A program made the position numbers and the translations under genes. Shown here one piece after another: positions 1 to 6,083 of a stretch of DNA of 64,000 nt (its first letter is position 1; each line of letters starts with the position of its first letter). The stretch is from Streptomyces scabiei 87.22 (lineage in GTDB: Bacteria > Actinomycetota > Actinomycetes > Streptomycetales > Streptomycetaceae). The notes beneath the pieces are model-generated. The model saw nothing but the letters and a program-made list of their open reading frames with translations, did not search any database and was not told where the DNA came from. The DNA is taken from assembly GCF_000091305.1 (NCBI RefSeq), contig NC_013929.1, positions 6,014,001 through 6,078,000 on the forward strand, given 5' to 3'.

Positions 1-27
1 CTCGCCGGTCGTCTTGATCCCGGTCAC
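1..27 (-). CDS. prs: ribose-phosphate pyrophosphokinase, first 9 codons only
   Basis: Only the N-terminus lies in the window. Read on the minus strand it starts with GTG at 27-25 and gives VTGIKTTGE, the usual beginning of Streptomyces ribose-phosphate pyrophosphokinase. A GAGGAGA ribosome-binding site sits about 7 bases upstream. The enzyme makes PRPP from ribose 5-phosphate and ATP for nucleotide, histidine and tryptophan synthesis. It lies 110 bases downstream of glmU on the same strand, the conserved glmU-prs order of actinobacteria, and is probably co-transcribed with it. The assignment rests on nine residues plus this synteny. Confidence 0.8.
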
Positions 28-137
28 AGCACTGTCTCCTCAGAGGTTCTCAGCCAGGCATGCGGAAGCCGCTCACTCAGCTGGGGTGCGGGTGTGCACT
101 TATCACGGTACGACGTCCTTGGCGCACCTGTTTCCGG

Positions 138-1586
138 TCAGCTTGCGCTTTCGTCTTCCCGGGAGGCCGCCTCGGCGGCCTTCGCCGCCGCGCTCCCCGG
201 ACGCTTACGGGCCACCCAACCCTCGATATTCCGTTGCTGGCCACGGGCGACGGCCAGCGAACCGGGCGGCACGTCCTTCGTGATCACGGACCCCGCGGCG
301 GTGTACGCGCCGTCCCCGACCGTGACAGGCGCCACAAACATGTTGTCCGAACCCGTCTTGCAGTGCGACCCGACGGTCGTGTGGTGCTTGCTCTCGCCGT
401 CGTAGTTCACAAACACACTCGCCGCACCGATGTTCGAGTACTCGCCGATCGTGGCATCACCCACGTACGACAGATGCGGGATCTTCGTCCCCTCGCCGAC
501 GGTCGCGTTCTTCGTCTCGACGTACGTACCGAGCTTGGACTTCGGTCCCAGACGCGTACCCGGGCGCATGTACGCGAACGGCCCCACGCTCGCCTGCGGC
601 CCGACCTCCGCGCCGTCCGCCACGGTGTTGTCCACCCGCGCGCCGGCCCCGACCAGGGTGTCCTTCAGCCGGGTGTTCGGCCCGACCTCCGCGCCCTCGC
701 CGAGGTGCGTGGCACCCAGCAGCTGGGTCCCCGGGTGGATCAGCGCGTCCTGCTCGAACGTCACCGTCACGTCGACCCAGGTCGTGGCCGGATCGATCAC
801 CGTCACCCCGGCGAGCATGGCCTCGGTCAGCAGCCGGTCGTTCAGGATCCGCCGCGCCTCGGAGAGCTGCACACGGTTGTTGATCCCGGCGATCTCACGG
901 TGGTCGCCGGTGACCGAGGCCCCCACCCGGTGCCCGGCCTCGCGCAGGATCCCCAGCACGTCCGTGAGGTACTCCTCGCCCTGGCTGTTGTCGGTCCTGA
1001 CCTTCCCGAGGGCGTCCGCGAGGAGCTGACCGTCGAACGCGAAGACCCCGGAGTTGATCTCACGGATCGCCCGCTGCGACTCGGTGGCGTCCTTGTGCTC
1101 CACGATGGCCGTCACGGCACCGGAGGCGCCGTCGCGCACGATCCGGCCGTAGCCGGTGGCGTCCGGCACCTCGGCGGTGAGCACGGTCACCGCGTTGCCG
1201 TCGGCCGTGTGCGTGGCGGCCAGGGCGCGCAGCGTCGCGCCCGTGAGCAGGGGGGTGTCGCCGCAGACGACGACCACGGTCCCGTCCACGACCCCGCCCA
1301 GCTCCTCCAGCCCCATCCGCACGGCGTGCCCCGTGCCGTTCTGCTCCGCCTGCACCGCCGTCCGTACGCCGGGGTCGGCCTCGGCGAGGTGGGCGGTGAC
1401 CTTCTCGCGGGCGTGCCCCACGACGACGACCAAGTGCTCCGGCTCCAGCTCACGCGCGGCGGCGAGGACGTGACCGACCAGCGAACGGCCACAGATGCTG
1501 TGCAGAACCTTCGGTGTGGCCGACTTCATACGGGTGCCCTCACCCGCTGCGAGGACGACGACGGCTGCCGGGCGGGTTGCGCTCAC
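138..1586 (-). CDS. glmU: bifunctional UDP-GlcNAc pyrophosphorylase / glucosamine-1-phosphate N-acetyltransferase
   Basis: 482 residues, the normal length for GlmU. It acetylates glucosamine 1-phosphate and then couples it to UTP, giving UDP-GlcNAc for peptidoglycan in the cytoplasm. The N-terminal nucleotidyltransferase half carries LAAGEGTRMKS at residues 12-22 and QNGTGHA at 82-88. The C-terminal half is a left-handed beta-helix of hexapeptide repeats containing the PHLSYVGDATIGEYSNIGA acetyltransferase region. The last 20 or so residues are an Ala/Glu/Lys-rich tail common in actinobacteria. Start is GTG at 1586. It lies between tRNA-Gln and prs, all on the minus strand. Confidence 0.97.
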   Translation of the reverse strand: MSATRPAAVVVLAAGEGTRMKSATPKVLHSICGRSLVGHVLAAARELEPEHLVVVVGHAREKVTAHLAEADPGVRTAVQAEQNGTGHAVRMGLEELGGVVDGTVVVVCGDTPLLTGATLRALAATHTADGNAVTVLTAEVPDATGYGRIVRDGASGAVTAIVEHKDATESQRAIREINSGVFAFDGQLLADALGKVRTDNSQGEEYLTDVLGILREAGHRVGASVTGDHREIAGINNRVQLSEARRILNDRLLTEAMLAGVTVIDPATTWVDVTVTFEQDALIHPGTQLLGATHLGEGAEVGPNTRLKDTLVGAGARVDNTVADGAEVGPQASVGPFAYMRPGTRLGPKSKLGTYVETKNATVGEGTKIPHLSYVGDATIGEYSNIGAASVFVNYDGESKHHTTVGSHCKTGSDNMFVAPVTVGDGAYTAAGSVITKDVPPGSLAVARGQQRNIEGWVARKRPGSAAAKAAEAASREDESAS

Positions 1587-1665
1587 GGGGATGCCCTTCG
1601 GCTGTGGATGAGGAGGGGGTTGTCATCCGCAGGATACCGGGGCGTTGTGAGGGGGAAATGTGCGT

Positions 1666-1700
1666 CGGGTCCCGACCGTGGTGCCTGGGATCGGGACCCG
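1666..1700 (-). terminator. hairpin downstream of tRNA-Gln
   Basis: CGGGTCCCGA at 1666-1675 pairs perfectly with TCGGGACCCG at 1691-1700. It sits just 3' of the tRNA-Gln gene and 5' of glmU, so it probably ends or processes the tRNA transcript. There is no T-run, as is usual in Streptomyces. Confidence 0.6.
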
Positions 1701-1724
1701 AATCGAGGTCGCGTGTGCTGTGGG

Positions 1725-1796
1725 CTCCCCCGCCAGGACTCGAACCCGGACATATGGCACCAAAAGCCACAGTGCTGCCAATTACACCACAGGGGA
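1725..1796 (-). tRNA. tRNA-Gln, anticodon TTG
   Basis: The minus strand folds as a complete cloverleaf. Acceptor TCCCCTG pairs with CGGGGGA, the T-arm is CCGGG-TTCGAGT-CCTGG, and the anticodon stem GTGGC/GCCAT holds a 7-base loop with TTG at positions 34-36. The discriminator is G. CCA is not encoded (CCCA follows). It reads CAA/CAG glutamine codons. A 13-bp copy of part of its T-arm side lies just upstream (see findings). Confidence 0.95.
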
Positions 1797-2096
1797 TCAT
1801 TCTCAACCGAACCGGACATATGGCCAGGCTGTCGAGTGACGCCCTTCTACTATGCCGTACCAGGCGCCTCCCGTGCGACGGCGTAGATCGGCGCTCCGGC
1901 CCCCGCGGGGCCGTATCCGCACTGCCGGGTTGAGGTCCTCGGGCGTGCCGCCCCGGGCGGAATGGGGGGTTCCGGGAGCGAACGGTGGGCGATTCGGCAG
2001 TTCGAGGGAAAGCGGGCGGTTTCGCTTCTGTTCGAATGTGTGGCGTGGTGTGGGCCAGTACGGGAAACTCGCCGGAAAAGCGGTGGCGCTCGAACG

Positions 2097-2102
2097 TAGG
2101 CT
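2097..2102 (+). promoter_or_regulatory. -10 box of a leaderless promoter for the sensor kinase
   Basis: TAGGCT lies 6 bases before the ATG at 2109 and no ribosome-binding site is visible. Transcription is therefore expected to begin at the start codon itself. Confidence 0.55.
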
Positions 2103-2108
2103 TGGGCC

Positions 2109-3452
2109 ATGACCACGACGGGGGAAGACCACACCGCGGCCGGGACGGGGGACGGGGCCGGGCCGTGGTGGTGGGAGCGGCGTCGGGGGGCGTTCCTCGA
2201 CGGTGGGCTGGCGCTGGTGTCGGCGGTCGAGTGCGCGGTGGAGGGTGTGACGTTCGCGCGGAACGCCGGGCTGCCGGAGGCGGTGGGGGTCGCGTTCGGG
2301 GCGCTCGCGGGTTCCGTGCTGCTGGTGCGGCGGATGTGGCCCGTCGCGGTCGTGCTGGTGTTCATCGCCGTCGCGCCCGCGCAGATGGGCTATCTGATGG
2401 GGCTCGTGGGGCTCTACACGCTGGCGGCCTCGGAGGCGCCGCGGCGGATCATCGGGGCGTTGTCGGGGATGGCGTTCGCCGGTGTGTTCATCGTGTGGTT
2501 CGTGCAGGCGACCCAGAGCGATCTGCGGGGGGACGGCGCCGTCGGGGGCGGGGAGGCGTTCGCGCCGTTCCTGGCGTCGACGATGGCGATCGGGCTGACC
2601 GCGCCGCCCGTGCTGCTGGGGCTGTACGTGGGGGCGCGCCGGCGGCTGATGGAGAGCCTGCGGGAGCGGGCGGATTCGCTGGAGCGGGAGTTGCAACTGC
2701 TCGCGGAGCGGGCGGAGGAGCGGGCGGAGTGGGCCCGGGGTGAGGAGCGGACCCGGATCGCGCGGGAGATGCACGACGTGGTGGCGCACCGGGTGTCGTT
2801 GATGGTGGTGCACGCGGCGGCGTTGCAGGCGGTGGCGCGGAAGGATCCGGAGAAGGCCGTGCGGAACGCGGCGCTCGTGGGGGACATGGGGCGCCAGGCG
2901 TTGACCGAGCTGCGGGAGATGCTCGGGGTGCTGCGGTCGGGTGAGGGGTTCTCGTCGATGGCGCGGGTGGAGCCGGCGTCGGCGCCCGTGCCGTTGGCGG
3001 CGGTGGGGGCGGCTGCCGCGGCCGCTGCTTCGCGGGCGGAGGACGAGGCCGGTGAGGGGCCGAGCCTGGCCGAGCTGGAGGCGTTGGTGGGGCAGTCGGC
3101 GGCGGCGGGGATGGTGGTCGAGCTGTCGGTGGAGGGGGAGGTGCGGGTGTATGCGGCGGAGGTGGAGCAGACGGCGTACCGGGTGGTGCAGGAGGCGCTG
3201 ACGAATGTGCACAAGCATGCGGCGGGGGCGAAGACGCATGTGCGGTTGGCGCATCGGGCGGCGGAGATAGCGATGCAGGTGGAGAACGGGGCGCCGCCGG
3301 TCCCGGGTGCGGCGGGGGCGGCGCGGTTGCCGAGCGGGGGGAACGGGTTGCTCGGGATGAAGGAGCGGGTTGCGGAGCTGGGGGGTGTCTTCGTGTCGGG
3401 GCCCACGGATGCCGGGGGGTTCCGGGTGTCGGCGGTGATTCCGGCGTCGTAG
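2109..3452 (+). CDS. two-component sensor histidine kinase, NarL/DesK type (orphan)
   Basis: 447 residues. About five membrane helices span residues 35-180, followed by a short coiled coil and a HisKA_3 dimerisation domain. The phospho-accepting histidine is His222 in RIAREMHDVVAHR. The HATPase domain has its N-box at Asn366 (VVQEALTNVHKHA) and a G-box GGNGLLGMKERV around 411-422. A low-complexity Ala/Glu insert lies between these domains at about 285-330. Kinases of this class phosphorylate LuxR/NarL-type response regulators. No such regulator is adjacent (the next gene is on the other strand), so the partner is unknown. The ATG is 6 bases after a -10 box, which suggests a leaderless mRNA. 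Confidence 0.93.
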   Translation: MTTTGEDHTAAGTGDGAGPWWWERRRGAFLDGGLALVSAVECAVEGVTFARNAGLPEAVGVAFGALAGSVLLVRRMWPVAVVLVFIAVAPAQMGYLMGLVGLYTLAASEAPRRIIGALSGMAFAGVFIVWFVQATQSDLRGDGAVGGGEAFAPFLASTMAIGLTAPPVLLGLYVGARRRLMESLRERADSLERELQLLAERAEERAEWARGEERTRIAREMHDVVAHRVSLMVVHAAALQAVARKDPEKAVRNAALVGDMGRQALTELREMLGVLRSGEGFSSMARVEPASAPVPLAAVGAAAAAAASRAEDEAGEGPSLAELEALVGQSAAAGMVVELSVEGEVRVYAAEVEQTAYRVVQEALTNVHKHAAGAKTHVRLAHRAAEIAMQVENGAPPVPGAAGAARLPSGGNGLLGMKERVAELGGVFVSGPTDAGGFRVSAVIPAS

Positions 3453-3524
3453 GCGTTCGTGGGCGTTCGTGCGGCTCGTGGCGGCTCGTGGGGGCGTGGA
3501 GGTGGTCCGGGGCGGCGCGCGCGT

Positions 3525-4019
3525 TCAGTTCGCGGTCAGGCGGGTCGGGTCGGTGCCGGTCAGGAGTGTGGTGAGGGCCGCGTCGATGGTGGGGCCGAGG
3601 TACCAGTCGCCGGTGTGGTCGAGGGCGTAGGTGCGGCCCTCGGCGTCGATGGCGATGAGGGAGCGGGTGGCGGTCTCGTGGCCGAGGGGGCAGACCTCGG
3701 TGTCGAGGGCGCGGCCGAGGTCCCCGAGGGTGCGGGCCATGTGGAGGCCGTGCAGCGGGTCGAGGTGGAGGTCGGCGGGGGCGAGCCGGCGGCCGGGGCC
3801 CTGGGCGGTGAGGCGGAGGCCGCCGAACTCGGCCCATGCCTCGACCGCGGCCGGGAAGACCGCGTGGCGGTGGCCGGCCGGGGAGGTGTGCTCGCGCAGG
3901 GCGTCGGCCCAGATCTCGGCCTGCTTTATGTCCCAGCGGCCCGGCAGCCACCCGGCGGTGCGCAGGGCGGCGTCGACGGCGACGGCGAAGCGGGTGGTGG
4001 AGGTGCGGTCGGTGTGCAT
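3525..4019 (-). CDS. SUKH-3 domain protein, putative immunity protein
   Basis: 164 residues making up a single globular domain. Conserved-looking blocks are GWLPGRWDI near the N-terminus, VFPAAVEAWAEFGGLRL in the middle, and a C-terminal block YALDHTGDWYLGPTIDAAL. These match what I know of the SUKH-3 family, a branch of the SUKH immunity superfamily that neutralises nucleic-acid-degrading toxins. No signal peptide or membrane helix is visible, so it is cytoplasmic. It lies 223 bases downstream of a YwqJ-type deaminase gene on the same strand, the pairing expected of toxin and antidote. ATG at 4019 follows AAAGGGC. Family assignment is from recognition by eye. Confidence 0.75.
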   Translation of the reverse strand: MHTDRTSTTRFAVAVDAALRTAGWLPGRWDIKQAEIWADALREHTSPAGHRHAVFPAAVEAWAEFGGLRLTAQGPGRRLAPADLHLDPLHGLHMARTLGDLGRALDTEVCPLGHETATRSLIAIDAEGRTYALDHTGDWYLGPTIDAALTTLLTGTDPTRLTAN

Positions 4020-4059
4020 CTGCCCTTTGTTCGTCGGGGGTTCGTCGGTGGTTCACCGC

Positions 4060-4100
4060 TGGTGCGTCGGTGGTGCGTGGATGGTGCGTCGGTGGTGCGC
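4060..4100. repeat. 11-bp tandem repeat upstream of the SUKH-3 gene
   Basis: TGGTGCGTCGG is repeated at 4060, 4071 (as TGGTGCGTGGA), 4082 and, partially, 4093. The array ends 41 bases before the SUKH-3 start codon, within the interval to the deaminase gene. Confidence 0.8.
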
Positions 4101-4242
4101 GTTCGGGCCGGTGGGGGGCCGGGGTTCCGGCGTATCAGGTGACTCCCGCTCCCGGAGCGGTTTCGTGTGTTCTGACGCGATTTCCGGGGGAGAGGTTCCT
4201 GGTCGGAAGGGTGTCCGGCGGGACCGGGCGGGGTGGTCCGGC

Positions 4243-4743
4243 TCAGTTGTCCTGTGCCGGGTCCACGACGCGGACGCCGAAGTGGGCGCTGAGCGCCGCG
4301 CAGGAGCGGCAGGGGGTGGCGAAGGCGCCGTGGAGGGGGTCGCCGTCCTCGCGGATGTGGCGGGTGGTGAGCTTCGCCTGCTTGAGGGCCTTGCGGGCCT
4401 CGCCGTTGGACATGGGTCTGCGGGCGGCGCGCCTGCTGCGGGCCGCGTCGGCGGCGGTGATGTGGCGGGAGATGAGGATGGCCTCGGCGCAGCGGCCGGT
4501 GAAGCGGTCGCGCTGTGCGGTGGCGAGAGAGTCGAGGAACTCCTGGACCAGGGCGTGCAGGGGCGGGGCGTGGTCGCCGCGGGCGGCGGTGCCGGTGAGG
4601 GTCTCGCCGCGTACGGAGAGGGCGGCGGCCACGGTGGGCAGGATGCCGTCGCGGCGGTGGAGGAGGGCGGGAGCGTGCGGCTGTTCCGCGGTGCTCCAGC
4701 CGATGCGGGGGTCGCCCGAAGGTCCCGCCTGCGTCGCGCTCAT
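4243..4743 (-). CDS. YwqJ-like nucleic acid / nucleotide deaminase
   Basis: 166 residues. The deaminase-fold signature is visible as GRCAE at 83-87 (Cys85, Glu87, in place of the usual H/C-A-E) and PCRSC at 144-148 (Cys145, Cys148), the three zinc ligands plus catalytic glutamate. This is the pattern of the YwqJ toxin-deaminase family, whose members occur as C-terminal domains of polymorphic toxins. Here the domain is free-standing, with no secretion domain, so export is not evident and an intracellular role is possible. A good AGGAGGGG site lies about 9 bases before ATG 4743. It diverges from the WHH-SUKH operon and precedes the SUKH-3 gene. Confidence 0.8.
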   Translation of the reverse strand: MSATQAGPSGDPRIGWSTAEQPHAPALLHRRDGILPTVAAALSVRGETLTGTAARGDHAPPLHALVQEFLDSLATAQRDRFTGRCAEAILISRHITAADAARSRRAARRPMSNGEARKALKQAKLTTRHIREDGDPLHGAFATPCRSCAALSAHFGVRVVDPAQDN

Positions 4744-5065
4744 GAACGTGATCCCCTCCTGTGCATACCCCGCCAGGGGACACAGAGTGCCAAACGGCGT
4801 GGCCCGTGCGGAAGCTGGGGCAGTTCGACACGCCCGGGCTTCGGCGTTCCGTAAGGGTGGTGTGACGGCTGGTCACGGAAGCGGAGGCCCGGTGACCGGT
4901 GCCGTCGTACCGCATAGGCTGTCGACCACCGCGATCCTTTCGGTCTTGCGATCGAAGGTGGGCGGAACGGGCCGTATCAGGGTCTTTTCCGCTCGGGGGA
5001 GCGGTACGACAGAGCGACATCGCAGCCAGAGCAGGTCACACAGAACGCCGCAGGGGGCTACCGCC
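4744..5065. other. divergent promoter region of the SUKH/deaminase cluster
   Basis: This 322-base interval separates the two divergent transcripts. For the plus strand a TAGGCT -10 box at 4915-4920 predicts a leader of about 140 bases. GTGAC at 4862 and GTCAC at 4872 form an inverted repeat with 5-base spacing upstream of it, a possible operator. I see no open reading frame that looks real. Confidence 0.5.
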
Positions 5066-6076
5066 ATGACGACAGGTCGGCTCGGGCAGCAAGCCGCGCC
5101 GCCGAACGCGGCCTACGCCGGGCAGGTCGTGCAGTTCCCGGACCCCGTCCGGGCCGCGCGTCATCCGAGGGGTGTCCGTGTCGACGCGCACGGCTATCCG
5201 GACTTCTCGCCCTACGCGCGTGCCGCGGCGGAGATCGCCGATCCCCCGGAGGGGTTCGGGGTGGACGAGCTGCGGTTGACGGACTACGTGTCCGCGAACG
5301 CGGCGCTGGCCGCGACCGGGCACGAGTTGTGGGACACGATCCCGCCGGTGGCGACGCCGCACGGCTGGACGTGGCACCACGCGCCGGGCGGCCGGCGGCT
5401 GGAGCTGGTGCCGGTCGAGGTGAAGGCGCTGCTGCGGCACCACGGTGGTATCGCGACGGCGCGCGTGGACCAGCACAAGCGGGGCACACGGCCGTTGCAG
5501 GAGACCCGGCCGGCGCACTTCGGGCTGCCGAAGTCGTCGGCGGTGGCGGTGACCGAGGCGCAGGTGCAGGGGGTCGAGGAGGATCTCGGGTACCGGCTGC
5601 CGGGGGCGTACCGGTCGTTCCTGAAGGCGGCGGGCGGTTGTGCGCCCGTCGGGGCTGCGCTGGACGCGGAGCTGGGGCTGCTGGTCGACCAGCCGTTCTT
5701 CACGGTGCGGGACGAGGCCGCGGTCAACGATCTGGTGTACGTCAACAAGTGTCTGCGGGACCATCTCACCAAGGACTACCTGGCCGTGGCGTTCGCGCAG
5801 GGCGGGATCCTCGCGGTGAAGGTGAAGGGCGACCGGATCGGGTCGGTGTGGTTCTGCGCGTACGACGACGCCCGTGACGTCGATCCGTCGTGGCCGCCGG
5901 CCGAGCGGGTGGAGCGGTTGCTGCTCCCCGCGGGTGCGGACTTCGACGCGTTCCTGGCCCGGCTGGCGGGCAATCCGCCGGAGTTGGAGACGGTGGCCAA
6001 CCTGATGGTGGACGGTGGCTTCGCGCAGGCCGTGCCGGTCGCCGCGGGCGCCGCCGCGTCCTCGGTGGGGGAGTGA
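5066..6076 (+). CDS. WHH (HNH/EndoVII-type) nuclease-like domain fused to a SUKH (SMI1/KNR4) domain
   Basis: 336 residues. Residues 38-130 resemble the WHH family of HNH/EndoVII nucleases: HGYPDFSPYA at 42-51, WTWHH at 101-105 and RHHGG at 124-128 supply the paired histidines of that fold. Residues 163-335 are a SUKH domain of the SMI1/KNR4 type, with the typical opening helix VEEDLGYRLPGAYRSFL. A toxin-like nuclease and an immunity-like domain are thus on one chain. No signal peptide or trafficking module is visible. The ATG at 5066 was chosen because the recognisable protein begins there. The next gene follows after 7 bases, so the two form an operon. Confidence 0.75.
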   Translation: MTTGRLGQQAAPPNAAYAGQVVQFPDPVRAARHPRGVRVDAHGYPDFSPYARAAAEIADPPEGFGVDELRLTDYVSANAALAATGHELWDTIPPVATPHGWTWHHAPGGRRLELVPVEVKALLRHHGGIATARVDQHKRGTRPLQETRPAHFGLPKSSAVAVTEAQVQGVEEDLGYRLPGAYRSFLKAAGGCAPVGAALDAELGLLVDQPFFTVRDEAAVNDLVYVNKCLRDHLTKDYLAVAFAQGGILAVKVKGDRIGSVWFCAYDDARDVDPSWPPAERVERLLLPAGADFDAFLARLAGNPPELETVANLMVDGGFAQAVPVAAGAAASSVGE

Positions 6077-6083
6077 GTTTTCG

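Noticed and set aside
60..1886. A long plus-strand open frame opposite glmU
   Set aside because: It is the antisense shadow of glmU in high-GC DNA: Arg/Gly/His-rich, with no family resemblance, and it runs through the tRNA-Gln gene.
3836..5065. An upstream in-frame extension of the WHH-SUKH protein
   Set aside because: It would overlap the deaminase gene and the divergent promoter, and its composition is not protein-like. The recognisable protein starts at ATG 5066.
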